Made by a program: the position numbers and the translations under genes. From Cryptomeria japonica (Eukaryota > Streptophyta > Pinopsida > Cupressales > Cupressaceae), in NCBI RefSeq assembly GCF_030272615.1, contig NC_081409.1, positions 476,748,573-476,812,572 of the forward strand: DNA of 64,000 nt, given 5' to 3'. The notes below the pieces were generated by a model. It was given only the letters and a program-made list of their open reading frames with translations. It had not been told where the DNA came from and searched no databases. This document shows, in pieces, positions 1 to 12,800 of the stretch (positions are counted from its first letter, which is position 1; the number at the start of each line of letters is the position of its first letter).

Positions 1-1
1 T

Positions 2-349
2 GTCATTTGCACCATTTGTAACAATTTTGGTCATGTGGCTATGAATTGCAGAAGGAGAACTTGAAGAGGCACTGCAGGACCTTGGAGATCATCTAGAATG
101 ACCTGCTATCATTGTCATAAACCAGGACACATGGTGAAGTTTTGTAGATCCAGAAAGCACAAACCGGTTAATCATTCTAAAGATCAAAAAGGCAAGGAGA
201 AGGTAAATATTGAGGAAACCAGAGAAGAAATGAATCGAATATGGAAAAAGAAGAGTGATGATATACCTATAGAAGAAACTAATCCTTCACCCAGTGGAGA
301 ATCCTACACCGGTGCACTGAGCCTTTCAATATGGCTAAGGGGAGTATAG
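2..349 (+). pseudogene. Gag nucleocapsid remnant with two CCHC zinc knuckles (element A)
   Basis: Two retroviral-type zinc knuckles are seen. The first, near positions 8-50, reads CTICNNFGHVAMNC and is followed by a TGA stop. The second, near 107-150, reads CYHCHKPGHMVKFC. A Lys/Glu-rich tail follows to the stop at 349. CCHC knuckles bind the genomic RNA during packaging in retrotransposon Gag. Element B has four such knuckles in a row, so these are probably the last two of four. The 5' part of gag lies before the window. The in-frame stop between the knuckles makes this copy broken. Confidence 0.8.
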
Positions 350-550
350 CGGTAAAATCTACTTCCAGACCCCTTGAAAAGAATGAGTGGTAAGAGAGTT
401 TGAATGCATGAAATTTTGATAACTTTTGTCAATCGGTTTTTCAAAAGTTTATCAACCGGTTTTACATCTGTCAATATTGTATGCATGTTTAAGCGGTGTA
501 ATTAGGGTTTGTAACCCTAACGGGTGAGCATTTAATGCAGTACGTAAAAA

Positions 551-559
551 GGATAAAAG
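551..559 (+). promoter_or_regulatory. TATA-like GGATAAAAG upstream of ORF2 (element A)
   Basis: GGATAAAAG lies about 220 bp before the ORF2 start at 779. The same nine bases occur in element B at 39,185-39,193, about 186 bp before its ORF2 start, within spacers that are otherwise poorly alike. It could be an internal promoter for ORF2. Chance conservation is possible. Confidence 0.35.
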
Positions 560-778
560 CGAGTTTTACTTTGTTATTTTTACCATAATGCATTCGAAAG
601 AGAATTCGTGAGCACTTGCAGAGTCGAAGTTATATCGTGATTTGAGTGATCAAGTTGATTTGAAGGTTAGTGAAGATTGAACTGGTGTGCACTTGAGTAA
701 TCAACCAGTAAACAAGGCAGCATGCGTAAACTAAGGTATTCCTTTGTAAAATCCTGCTACGAATCTAGTTTATCTGAA

Positions 779-3688
779 ATGGCATCATCGTCCAAGCAAG
801 TAGAGAAATTGATGATCACATCTAAACCTTTGGAGGTTGTGAAGTCGGAACGAATTGTGTCTTATAATGCTTTATCTCAAGTGCCTAATGGTGTCATAGT
901 GAAAGGAGATTTGTCTAGCTACATTAATTGTAAAATTGAGGATTTAGGATCATTGTCAATTTATTCTCAGTTGAAATCTCTTTGCGATGAAAACGGAAAG
1001 ACTCAACCCGAGTATATTAGGGTTTATGAGAAATGTTTTCATAATGCAGGTTATTTTCTTGAAGATTTTGAAGAGGAACATATCCGAATTATTCTGAGTC
1101 ATGTTCATGGGGAGAATATGTATTTGGAAAGGACACACACTATAACCAAGGAGGCTATCAAGCAATAACTGGTTTTTGCTCAACCAATGAAGTACCTAAA
1201 CTGAGGCGAATTTCAAAAGAGACAGTAAAACACTTTAACCTCATCAACCTCTGATGGGCGTGCTTTTTCTATCAGTAACATTAAGGACCCAGCAGTTAAA
1301 CTGGCAACTATGGTTATAGGCTACCGAATAGTCTATTCTAGTAGAATGAATAGTGTACCGTCTGCAGCAGTGCATACTGCTTATAAAATGATAGCTGAAA
1401 ATGTAAATTATAACCTATGTGAGGCCATAAGGAGCCAATTAATGTTGAATCTTATATCTATCAAGAAGAACAGCAGTCAAAAGTTTAAATTTGGTCAATT
1501 GTTGATTGGTTTATTCTTTTATTTCCCGAATTTTCTACCGCAAATTGGTGATCTTGAATGGTCTAAGGATCTATCGGTAACTGCCCAGATTAAGAACAGC
1601 ATTAAGGTTGTGCGGAACACCTTCTCTGCTGCAATGAATAAATATTTCAATGAATTTCAGAAGAAAATGAGTATGAGAGTAAGGCTACCTGAGGATGTGG
1701 TGAAAAAATTTGCTAAGGACATCATTTTCACAGTCACCACTGATTTATGTCTGATGGAGGCTATTGAGCCTAGAGAAGATGAAATGGTAGACATGAGCTA
1801 TGAAGTCAATTATGAATTATTGATCGGTTATGCCAATAACCTGTTGGTATCTCTAGTGGACAAAAAGAAGACAAGATTGGATACAGTTGAAGTTCAAACT
1901 GCAAAAGCTGAAACCAGTAGTGTTCCAACCAAAAGTGGCAAAGGTAAGAGGAAGAAGATTGAGCAAGCACCTCCGATAATAAAAAGTACTAGAGTGACAC
2001 GAAGTGTCCAAATTAAAAAGGAACCGGAACCTAAAGTATATGTAAAGAAGGAGATTGCATCAAAGCAAAGAGGTCGGAAACTGATTCTCCAAGCAGAATC
2101 TAAAATTACTAATACTGAGGAGGAACCCAAGAAAATGAAAGCAATTGACAAAGCAACCAAACCAATGAAAGAAGTGCCAAAGGCAACTGTGCTTATTAAT
2201 GTCTTAACTTACAACCCTGAGACTAATTTTGAAAAAACGATGAAGACATTAGGAAGAAACAGATTTGATAATGTCAAAGTTCATTTTGATTCATTCAATG
2301 AAGATCAGAAGGAACAAATTGTTCAATAGGTAATCAGTTATTTGTGCCATTACAATAGATTACCTCATGATCTTGAAAAGGATATTTCTAAATCCTTACA
2401 TACTATTCTTTTGAATAAATCGGAGGAAGCTGTGAAGAAAGAAAAAGAAATTATAGATGATGTATTTGTGCAATATTTTTCTGATTTGTCAAAGGATGAG
2501 TTAAATGAATTGCTTGATAAGTACAAAGTCCAATTTGCTTTCAAGCCAAGAAGATTGAAGCTACTTAGTGGAAAGGTGCAACATGTTGAAATTGAGACTC
2601 ATTAGATTGCTCATAATATTCAACGGATACAACAGCTTATACATTCTTCTATAGATGAGCAAGATACTATTGATCTACCAGAAATGAATGAAGAAGAATT
2701 TGTGCAAGTTGATGTTGTCTATCCTGTCAAGAAGGATGACACTATTTCCCAACGAGTCATACTTGTTGATGATATTCAGGAAGCAATAGATCAATCTGGA
2801 AACGTTACTACACTAGATATGCAGCCACCGGCAATTTTGGACTCATGGGTTACTTCAGTTGAGATACTGGAAACTCAACCAGGAGTGGATATTCAACCAA
2901 CCAAAGAACAACCAATGAAACCCCAACTCCCACCAGTTTGACAGGCCACTCAGAAGGAATCTGATGAAAACGTTGAGACACAGATTTCTGAACAGGAAAG
3001 GGAGAAAGAACAAGAGAAAGAAAAGATTAATAAGGTAACATCTGTTGAACCGGTAAAATGATTAGTCATACAACAAATTGATGAAGATGATGATGACTCT
3101 TTAGGCATCTCGGGGCCTATAATTGTTGATAACATGAGTGCATCAGAAATGATGAAGATTGCAACTGTCATGCAATCTAGGGCACAAAAGAAGAGACTTA
3201 AAGAACAGAGAATGGAAGCAAAACCCATTCAGAATGTTGTGGATATTCTGACAAGTCTACTACCGGAAACTGCTACAGGGCATTTGTCATCTCCTATTTG
3301 TATGCTTGGTCAATTGGTTGTTGATGCATCTGACCAACTTAAGTCCCTAGAAGAAGCAATGCAAACTTATGCTGAGAAGAGTTACAGGAAGAAGCATGGA
3401 GAGCAGCTTATGAAAGAGATTGATACAGGAAAAATTGCTCTATCTCTTAATAAAGATTTATTAAGCAAAGCTATTGAAATAGGAGGGAAAATTCTTGTGT
3501 CTACTTCTAATGTTTCATTCTTTTATTCTGATATCAATAACAGGCGAATTGAAATAGAGCAAGAGCTAGAGAAGATATGCAATGCATATGTATTGTTACA
3601 AGATTCTATTTTTGCTTTTGGCAAATCTGTGGATGATTTGCAAAACAGGTTAGATACCTATGATTTTGAAAAGGCAAAAAGACTCTGA
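779..3688 (+). pseudogene. ORF2 of element A, large uncharacterised protein, frameshifted
   Basis: This is an unknown retrotransposon protein, readable in pieces at 779-1168, 1310-2329, 2342-2605, 2684-2941 and 3134-3688. The start at 779 (MASSSK) is chosen over 722 because element B's ORF2 begins in a similar Ser-rich way. In order it shows an N-terminal part ending in TITKEAIKQ; a helical part with GYRIVYSSRMNSV and FGQLLIGLFFYF; a part with MRVRLPEDVVKKF and LMEAIEP; a Lys-rich basic stretch (about 1,890-2,170); an acidic middle; and a helical, coiled-coil-like C-terminus. Every conserved block has a clear counterpart in element B in the same order. There are no pol motifs or obvious membrane segments. 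It sits where SIRE-type elements carry an extra 3' ORF. At least four breaks are present. Confidence 0.7.
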
Positions 3689-3997
3689 TCCCTGAAGGAG
3701 TTGAAGAATCTACTCAGACCCCAAGTGGACATATTGCAAAGAGCCTACAAGAGTGCAGAAGCAATTTTGGCTTCTTCAGAGACATGTACACTTGATTCAA
3801 TGGAATAGTTTTGTACTCAGGTTATGACGACAATTGAGATCACTGAGAACTTGCTGGAGACATGGGAACATGTTTTTTCTCAATTGAAGAGTAACTTTAG
3901 TGACATTTTTCTAAGGATTGCACTGCATACATCTTGATTTAGATTTTCAAGTTTTTGTATATGTAAAACATTTTGATACAAATTTTTCTATAAAAGT

Positions 3998-3999
<2 letters not shown>

Positions 4000-4061
<62 letters not shown>
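4000..4061 (+). repeat. (GT)31 microsatellite
   Basis: An uninterrupted GT run of about 31 units lies in the 3' untranslated part of element A, about 180 bp before the polypurine tract. The ORFs on both strands here are artefacts of the run. Confidence 0.95.
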
Positions 4062-4063
<2 letters not shown>

Positions 4064-4240
4064 CTTTTCAATTTGGCATTATTGTCAAAGGGGAGTAGAA
4101 ATATGTATGTGTGTTGTGAAACTTTTGTATGTTGTATGGAGTAAGGGGGAGTAGGAGTAGAAATATATGTGTACAATTTTTTTTTGTATGCACACTTAGT
4201 GGTATTGCTGTAAAAGTTTCTAAGTGTTGCCATCAATGCC

Positions 4241-4255
4241 AAAGGGGGAGATTTT
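4241..4255 (+). other. Polypurine tract of element A
   Basis: AAAGGGGGAG lies directly before the 3' LTR and primes plus-strand DNA synthesis in LTR elements. The 12 or so bases before it (CATCAATGCC) are also identical in element B at 42,793-42,812. Confidence 0.8.
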
Positions 4256-5340
4256 TGACTTGGTGATGATTGTAATGAATAACTTCATATTTGTCATTGA
4301 TGAAATAGATACACACACATATGTTCATATTGTCTACCGGTGTGATTTCAAAGTTGTTTATATTGCAACCGGTATACTAGAATTTTATACCTAACCGGTA
4401 CATGGTGACAACTGGTATATACATGGAGACAACCGGTGTGTATTTATATATGGATACACATAACTCGACATCAACCTGAAGATCCAACGGAGATTATCAA
4501 AGGAGCATCGAAGGACAAATGGTTTATATGTTTAACTCCAACCGGTATTCATTGATTATGTGACGAGTTATCCTAACCAACAAGTTTTGGCAGTATTTTT
4601 GTGATGAGTTATGATTGTTTGAGCAAATACACTGCACCTAGGAAATTGTGATATGGTTTCTAGAGGCCGACATGAAATATAAAAATCCATATATTGACAT
4701 CGCAATGAATTATTTTGTATGAGCGAAGGAGATATGATATGAGATGATTTTATGCGAAGGCAAAAGTGTTAAATTGCAGAGTATGTTGGTAATGAAGTTT
4801 TGAGTGTGCAAAAGAGTATCTATTCAAGCAAATTGTGCTACTACTAGATCACACCACATGTTGTTTTCTAATCACTACAACGGTCAAATCCCCTAACCGG
4901 TTAAGCTCTAACAAGCTTCATTGTACAAATCCTCTAACTAGGTGATCCATTAGTTTGGATTCAGAAATCCTCTATGGAGGTACTCCTAACTGGGTACTAC
5001 CTTTAATAGGGTATAACTTTTAACTAAGTTTTGGGATCTTTAACAGGATTCACTCCTAGCAGAGCAACTTTTTGTAGACCTTAACCGGTTAGTTATCTAT
5101 TACTGCAGATAGTTAACTTGTGAGTCCCATCTCACCGTGGTTTTTCTCGTTTGGGTTTTCTATGTATAAACACTTGTGTTATGGTGGATGTTTTACTTAT
5201 TGTGGATGATTTTATATCATTTTGGATTGCATGCATAGTGTTTAACAAACTTGTTAAGTATATCTACTGGTCAGTGTTTAAAGTAGTATTGTTTTTGGTG
5301 TCACTGATTCACCCCCCCCTCTCCGTGATTTACAAGTCCA
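4256..5340 (+). mobile_element. 3' LTR of element A
   Basis: The LTR runs from TGACTTGG after the polypurine tract to CAAGTCCA, imperfect inverted ends with TG...CA termini. The last 60 bases hold a C8 run followed by CTCTCCGTG, as in element B's 5' LTR. Length is about 1,085 bp. There is no second copy in the window, so the ends are inferred. Confidence 0.7.
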
Positions 5341-6150
5341 TCAGTATTATGCAGAGGACTTGATCAAAAATTGCCATGCCCCGCAGAGGCAGTCCAAAGG
5401 AGAAAGAAATGGTCCATTTTATCGAATATTGGAACTAAGAAGAAGAAATGGGATGCTAATTTTGTAGGATTCTATCCTGAGGAGAAAAATGAAGTGAGGA
5501 GAATGGAGCTTATGCTCACACATTTTGAGAGCATATAAACTAGAAATGTGATCTAAAGGGGCAAAGGCCCATGGCTATAGAGAAGCCTTCAACAAAAGAG
5601 ATAGCTGAAAATGAGCCTCAGGTAATTGAACAAGAGCCACCACAGAAGCATTAAAATATGTTCCTGCTAGATTAGAGGAGCTATTGGCAGGGAGGAGGGA
5701 AATTGTGTTACCTAATCAGCCAACAGAGCAACAAATGCCACCCATTGTTGAATATGAAATAACTGAGCAGACCTTAGGTACAGATGAGGTAACTTGAGCT
5801 TTACAAGATTTAGCTGTGGAGCAAGAGGTCGATTAGCTACTAAGGACACCTCCAAGAGAAACCATTTCGAGCCAAGAGCCACAAGATAGGGTGGATTTGG
5901 AAGCACTAGTTCCATTTGATCAAATTGATGATGAGCATGTTGTGCTTGTTGCTAGGTTGAATTTATAAAAACACCAACTTAAGGGCTTGTGGTTGAAGAT
6001 GAAAGGCCAATCTGAAAGTAATATGTTTGGTGATGTTGCCACCCTAGAGGAGTTAGATTTGAGCCACATAACCGCTAAGGAGGTTAAGGATAGTGGCATG
6101 TTACTAATTCCCTCCGGGAATTTGGACGATATATTTCTGTTGGATTAGAT
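5341..6150 (+). pseudogene. Decayed coding remnant flanking element A
   Basis: One frame from about 5,658 to 6,148 stays readable for about 160 codons with only a few stops. It is rich in Glu, Leu, Pro and Gln (for example ARLEELLAGRREIVLP and TLEELDLSHITAKEV). A further piece, in another frame, starts at 5,376 (MPRRGSPKEKEM). No family is recognised. The acidic, repeat-free composition resembles accessory ORFs of plant retroelements, so it is most likely part of an older element into which A inserted. Confidence 0.45.
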
Positions 6151-6172
6151 GAGGCGTTCTGTTGAACTATTC

Positions 6173-6505
6173 TCAGTTTCCACAGTTTTCATTCATGTCG
6201 ACCAGAGTATTTCTGACAAAATCCTTCTTTGAAGAGTTCTGCCATTGGAAGTCACTCGATGCCACCATAATCATTGCTGACGTTTCTTTGAAACAGTTCT
6301 CAATGCCTTCACATTTACATGCATATCTTGCCTTGTTCACTAAAGCATTTTCGACAAATCCATTATCAGTCTGATTCGGTGCAGGTTTCGAATATGCGTG
6401 GAACTCCTGCGCTTTAAAATTTATGAACTTCCTTTCAACCAAATCTACTGTGTATAAATGACTTCCTTTCCATTGAGCACTTCGTAACTTCACATTTTGG
6501 AGCAA
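6173..6505 (-). CDS. Uncharacterised 110-codon open frame
   Basis: The frame has no stop for 110 codons but opens at a TTG, not an ATG, so it may be one exon or a fragment. The product is mixed hydrophilic with Cys residues near its middle (CKCEGIENC) and a Cys near the end; no signal peptide or repeat is seen. Codon use looks protein-like in otherwise AT-rich, non-coding surroundings. No homology is recognised. It could be a captured exon, a retroelement fragment or chance. Confidence 0.3.
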   Translation of the reverse strand: MLQNVKLRSAQWKGSHLYTVDLVERKFINFKAQEFHAYSKPAPNQTDNGFVENALVNKARYACKCEGIENCFKETSAMIMVASSDFQWQNSSKKDFVRNTLVDMNENCGN

Positions 6506-9500
6506 GCAGTAGTCATGAGGTTAGAAAGTTAGAATTGTTGAGCATTGGAGCATTTTGAATGATTCACACAAATTTTGAAGTATAGGAGTACATTAAGATT
6601 CAAAAGTTCGACTTTTTTTTAGCATTGGAGCAACATGGTTTCAAAAGTTAGAAATTTTTGGGCATCCAAGCACAATAAGGGACGGAAATATGGAGTAAAA
6701 AGGGTTTTTTTATTATTTCCCCTCCCAAATCATTAAAATAAAAATAAATTGGAAATAAATAAAATTATTTTAAAGATATTAAAATTATTTTGAAAAATAG
6801 TTTACTATTTCCCATTTAAAATCTAGTGGTTCGATTTTAGGAAAACAAACATAACTTTTGACTGGGATGTGGTGACTATAACCCATGAAAATTTGTTTAT
6901 GACAAGGCATACAAAAAAATGGAATAAAAATATTTTTCGAATAAAGGCTCACAAAAATGTAAGTACCAAAATCTCACAAATGATGACGTGAGTTTTCATG
7001 AAAATTGGTCACATTTCTCAAAATGGTACCAGAGGTATGCTTACAAGACGGTTTCTCTTGAAGCTTTAACATTTTCACGATTTAATTATTTTTTCATCTT
7101 GGCCAATGTAATAGATTAGTTTGGAGCATATACACATAGGACATTTCATGATTTGCACCTCAGGTGGAGCTTGACATTGGACTTGAAAAGGCTTGTAATG
7201 TATGACAATGTTTATTGCTTCACCATAAAAACTTTAAATTTTGTGGTTTCAAAACAAGGCTAACATATTTGAGTCAACTAAATATGTGATGTCCAAAAAT
7301 ATCCAACATTGCATTAATTCATATGCCTAATATTAATACTCATGTTGAGCATATTTTCTTCACCCTATCATTCCCACAAGTCATAAACATTGTTATAATT
7401 TGTGGCTTAGTATGTATTATATGCAATCAAGTTTAGGTTCAAAGAAGGGACATTGCAATCCATCCTTTCGAAGATTGATTGTCCTCAAGTGACCACAAAT
7501 TAGGATACTTCTAGAGTTACCAAGATCCCAAATCAACCTTGGACATATGCAATCTTGCTTGTGATTTAGTTAATTTATTTTGTGCTACTATAATATAATT
7601 AAGAATTGGAAACTTTGCATTCGGTGATGCTTCTCCAACTTTCTTGGTTATTCTTGACTTTATACTACACTAATGTCCTTGAAGAGTTGTTGTTACTATG
7701 CTTACCCTAACCTATCTACCAAGATAGTCCTTCAATGTCATAAGAAAGTTGATTCCATTGGTATGCCTTACTATACCATCCAAACCCTATTATGAAGCCT
7801 CAAAATACCCTTGAGCCACTTGTAGTGTCTTAGAGTTAAAATGTTCATGGATGCCCCATATCATATTGTAGACTACCAAGTACTCTTTTCCAATCCAAGA
7901 AATTAATCATCATACACTTTATTTACCCAACCATGAAATGAAAACCCATTGCAACTATACTCATGTCTCCTCTTTCAAAGAAAAGAGTTGCAACATTTGC
8001 AATTGATGCCCACTCACTAATGAACTATGAAATATTTGTGAATAAGATGAATGTTTCTTAACATATATCATTTATTTCAACATTGTACAATGTCTTATCA
8101 GTGAGAACATGCCAATGCAATATTTCCCTAAAAATATCTTTGAAGTATAACTATGTTGGGTTAACTTCCTCTAATTGTGAGTCATACACAACTCTATGAG
8201 TTTCAGCATGCTATTGCAAGATGGAAAAGTTCTCGAAGTTTGCATCATACACAAAATTTTAGAAGCATAAGCATCTCCTTCTAATGTTGGTATATCCACA
8301 GACTCCCTATTTCATTTATAATACGAGCATGATAAACAAATGATTGCCTATAAAAATGATTATGTTACTATTCAAAATCAGCAATAGAAGCAAGATGAAT
8401 TTGTGTCCTTTTTGTACCATGTATCTTACAGTCCCAAACTTCTCTTGGCATCTTTATGCGTGTCATTTCAACCTCACTGTATTGGCTAATTATGATCATA
8501 TCAATATAAAGTATAGTCACCATTTAATTTTATTAGTCCTAAAGGTGAATTGCATATTAGATATTAGTTGACTCTTATGTGCAAGAACTAATATGAGAAT
8601 CCATATCAATGCTTCCTTCCTTTGCATTTATCCAACATGTAAAACATATGAGCACTATAGTTCTACACTATGGATGGTACTAGTTGCCCTACAGTAGTAG
8701 TGAAAATAAATTTCCCCTCCCCATTTCTAATGGTGACAAAAAGATCTTCACTTTGCAATCTCTTCATACATAGGTGATATGAGCATGTTCTTATTGTAAT
8801 CCAATAAATTAATTGTCTTTTGTGTTATGAACTTACATGCACTAGTGTGATTTTTGTTGGATGATGTTACGTTTTAAACAAATATTCCATCATGTGAATA
8901 CTATAATAAGATAGGAAATTATGTAACATTTTTGTTTCCCATAGTAGCAATGGAGCCCTCACAAATTATTCCTCATAAAAATATATTCTCATACGCCATC
9001 CTCTATTAGGTGGCCCTCCTAGAGGTATTTTATAGAATATTATGCTTTTTTCAATCCAAATGCTATAAAATTTCTACTTATTTACATATTTGGCATTACA
9101 TTTGTCTTTCAACAATAATTAGGAAACAAATGTATTAGAAAAAGCATATATATTCTCTTCAATAGATTTAGGCCTCCAAAACCTAGCCTAATTAAATTGA
9201 ATGATATCTCATGTTATCATGATCTTCTGCTCTCTAATTACCCATTCACCAAAGATAACTCTTAATTGGCATTGCTGACATCCAAGATGAAAACAATGTT
9301 GAATCCTATGCCAACATGAATTGCAACAGTGCCTTGAATACCAAGATTCAGTCCTTTGTGTATAGCCACTTTTGTACTTGATTAAAAGGATCTAGTCCTT
9401 TATTACAAGTCATATTTCTCACCTATTTTCATGCTTAAACTACTTTCCATGATGTCATATTTTGGCTCATAGGTCAACCATAATATTTTTTATTCATTTC

Positions 9501-9840
9501 CTAAAATGAAGAGCTCCTATACAATGTGAAAGAATGAAAGTTTCCAAAAAAAAAGAGCCCTTATTGCATACAAAATCCTCTTATTTGTATCCTTCTCCCT
9601 ATAACTAACTAATAACTACTTCTCAAGAAGAAATAATTTAAAATAAATCTTATTTTGGTTGTGTTTCTCTAATTTTCTAAAATTAAAGCCAGTACTTTCT
9701 AACTTAACTTACAACAGGTGACCAAAGTAACTTTTCAAAAAGCAATGAAGATTTGTGACCAAGAAATTAAAAAATTTATAATATTTTTTATATCGTCACA
9801 ATCTTCAATAAGATGAGGTCGTCAAAAATTATTTTACACT
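6506..9840. other. AT-rich DNA without recognisable genes
   Basis: No credible coding region is seen on either strand. Near 6,520-6,670 three degenerate copies of a motif like AAAAGTTNGAATTTTTGAGC with GCATTGGAGCA recur. The last 300 bases belong to a diverged repeat pair with 27,652-27,915. The rest is probably old decayed retroelement sequence. Confidence 0.6.
9478..9735 (+). repeat. Diverged repeat, copy 1 (partner at 27,652)
   Basis: Shared landmarks in the same order include CCATAATATT, GAGCTC, ACAAAATCCTCTTATT and TTAACTTACAA. Many small indels separate the copies. The family is unknown. Confidence 0.6.
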
Positions 9841-9845
9841 CTATT
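9841..9845 (+). repeat. Target-site duplication CTATT (left of element D)
   Basis: CTATT directly precedes the left LTR and is repeated directly after the right LTR at 21,616-21,620, the 5-bp duplication expected of LTR-element integration. Confidence 0.9.
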
Positions 9846-12800
9846 TGTAATGCCCCGCCAGGAAACCCCGAAGGGATTAAGCCATAACACAAGAATAGAG
9901 AGCAATAATTTTTTTTTTTAAAGTTACACCACATTAAGATACAACAAGATATCAAAGATTCAGATTACATAGCCGAAGACATCAATTAACACCTAAAGAG
10001 TTTCCCAACGAGATTACTTAAATTTCACAATTCACTTAACTCACACAATTAATCCAATAAGCGGATTATCTTAATAACGAGATAATTCTTAATCAGGATA
10101 ATTTCTTTCAAAAGATGGAAATATAAATCACAAGCAATGACTCAACCATTGAGATCTATCTTTAATCTTCATTCAATCTTTTCATAAAAATACAAGCCAC
10201 ACATCTAATATTCTAACACACTAGAATTCCATCATAAACATAAGAGATCTTTTCAAGCATACTTAATTTCCTTAACAACAACTGAATATATTCCATTACT
10301 CTAAGTTACATTATTTCATATTCCAATTTATTGCATTATAAAAGACGATTACATACATGCATCTACGATAAATCTCATCTAAACCACTTAAGCATTCGAT
10401 CAACATGGCATTCAAGAAAGGACTGAATAGAAGCATTTAAAGTTAATTCCATTTATCCACTTATCCATTCTAACATAAGCTAATCATACATGATAAAGAT
10501 GAATAAGGGAAACATAAGAGAATACATCACATAACACCATAATGATCTCGGAGTTCACCCCTAAAGGGCTACATCTTCGGGTCTGCTCAACTGCAAGACC
10601 CCTCTGATAAATAATAAAGTTAAGAATACACGAGGTTACACCAATTACAATCCTGCCATCAAGGCGAAACATAAACAATATACAACGACCGCATCGGTCA
10701 ATACTACATAAACGATCCCTGAAAAGTAAAGGATCCAACTGAACATAATCGAAGCTAAAACAAAAGTCCAGGAGAGCATCCATAAAACTGAGCCATCACC
10801 ACCCAAGGTCTAACATGAAACCGATACTCACAAGGGTATAGACAAAAGGACGACCCACAAAGGTACTCCTAACAGGACAAAACGACCACACGCTAGCGAA
10901 CGTAGGGACAAGTGTCATCACACAACCTGGTATGGTTACCATGGCAGGTCTTCATAGGTCCCGACCCCATACACTGGGTTACCCTGGCAACCTAATCCGA
11001 GCCTCCGGCCCATCCAAGTCTCATGTGGACCCACACATCCTCTCGTGAAGACAAGGAAGATGGTTTGCCCTTTCAGGCCTTCTCACAGCATGTCGAGTCT
11101 GTGTTAGCACTCGTCAAATGTGTGAGGCACATTTATCTTACTTAGAGATTACATTCTAATCTACTGTTAGGTTATCACTTATTAGACTCACTTTCGACGG
11201 GTTGCCCAGCAGCCACTTTGGGCGCGGCCCCCAATCGAAAGCCACTTTCCCATACGACACTAGACTATACTCAGACGAACTCAAAACCCAAGGAATACAC
11301 ATGGTCAGACGAACGGAGTTCAAGAAGGGAGAAACAAACATCTTGTCAAACACGACTCAAAAGTGGTACACTTACTGACGATACTCTAACTAGAGACCTG
11401 ACAAACTAAGGTCAACCACGAATCATCATTCGACACCCATACAAGGGATATGACCAACTACGACAACACCACAATACAACAGTCAACTCGGAATCGAGGA
11501 CTGAAACAGGTACCCCAAGTCATTCCATACGACAGGGTCCTATCAAAACAAGCACGACTTGCCATTACATAAGCAAAAGCGAATACAAAAATTAAACTCG
11601 CATAGGAATATTCAACAGATACAATCTTTCCGAATTGATCTAATCATTAAAAGTCGATCAAGTTTTCTACAAGATCTAAATCAGATTACAGTTATCTACC
11701 TCATCTAGGAATAGGTTGTTCTTGATTTTCTAACTCTCTAAGGTTCAAAGCATCGAACAGACATATTAAGCCATAATAAGTTTTTAAACCAATTCATATT
11801 AATAAATCTTAGACAACCATTAATCAATTAAATAAGATATTTAATCTCCAATCAAAACGTCATTGACATACTGGTTCAAAACCGACCTCTACAGTTTCAT
11901 ATTTTTATTTTTTTTTCCCAAGTCCAGATGCACTATACGGATCACGGAAATATAAATATAAAAAGAGAGTCTAAATGAAGATAATCATTTCCAAAAGCAT
12001 ATCGTTTAAATTTCTAATGACCAATGGTTAAATATTCATTTCGAACCTTTCCAGATGACTTATACCCTTAAAATCTTCAAACAATATATATATGGGAATA
12101 AAGTACGTTTTAACTCAAAAAGATTTTTCCAATACAACAATATTTCATCTACCCAAAATATACCCAATTTACTATTAAATCTAGCATAATAATCTATCTA
12201 AGAATCATCAGCATATATTCATTTATGCCACATTGCTCATAATTAAATCTTAATTAAAAATTCCCATTAAATAATATTAAAATATTATATATATTTTTTT
12301 TTGAATTAAAAAAAAATACATAAAAAAACATTTTTAAAAACTAATTTAAAAACAACATTTTAAAAAGGGGCGGCGAAGGCGGGGCCCACCTCCCAACGGG
12401 GACGGCTGGGCGCCCAAACCCTAGCCGCAGGCGGGAAACGCGCGGCGGCGCCACTGTGGTGCCCGCAAGTCTCGCGGCGCCCTGCGGCCACCACAGTGAG
12501 CCACGGTCACTAGTGAATGGCGAGCAAGAGTAAGGGGGACGAGCGAGGGAGGGGAGGAGGAGGCGGATGGAGCTCCGCTCCCCGCCCTCCGAACCCCAAA
12601 CCCATAAAAAACTCAAATGAAATACGCACAGGTTCGATAAAAATACGTTTAACACACAGCGTTATTTTTTTTAAACAACAAATCAACATTTGCTCAAAAA
12701 ATTTCGTTTTAGAATAAGTTCCAGCTAGAATGAACAATGCTTTGGCATCAAATTATTTTGATGGGTATTCATTTTCTCATACCCAAATGGGTTTCAACAC

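Larger units (their letters stand above)
1..5340 (+). mobile_element. Element A: pol-less copia-type LTR retrotransposon, 5' end outside window
   Basis: The order is gag zinc knuckles, a spacer with a TATA-like box, a large broken ORF2, a GT microsatellite, a polypurine tract and a 3' LTR. No protease, integrase or reverse transcriptase is visible between gag and the LTR. The tract before the LTR and the LTR end (a C-run followed by CTC and GTG) match those of element B at 36,887-43,710, so A and B are one family. The C-rich LTR end and the AAAGGGGGAG tract resemble the SIRE/Maximus branch of Ty1/copia; that placement is inferred from memory of the family. Confidence 0.8.

Noticed and set aside
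3918-4242. ORFs on both strands rich in Val-Cys or Thr-His repeats
   Set aside because: Produced by translating the GT microsatellite.
10484-10783. 99-codon ORF repeated at 18,215-18,514, plus other ORF pairs (11,156/18,887; 12,769/20,518)
   Set aside because: They are paired only because D's two LTRs are near-identical; composition is not protein-like and no motif is present.
12341-12655. Pro/Arg/Gly-rich ORFs in the GC-rich block
   Set aside because: Open because the block is GC-rich; no start context or homology, and overlapping frames on both strands are equally open.
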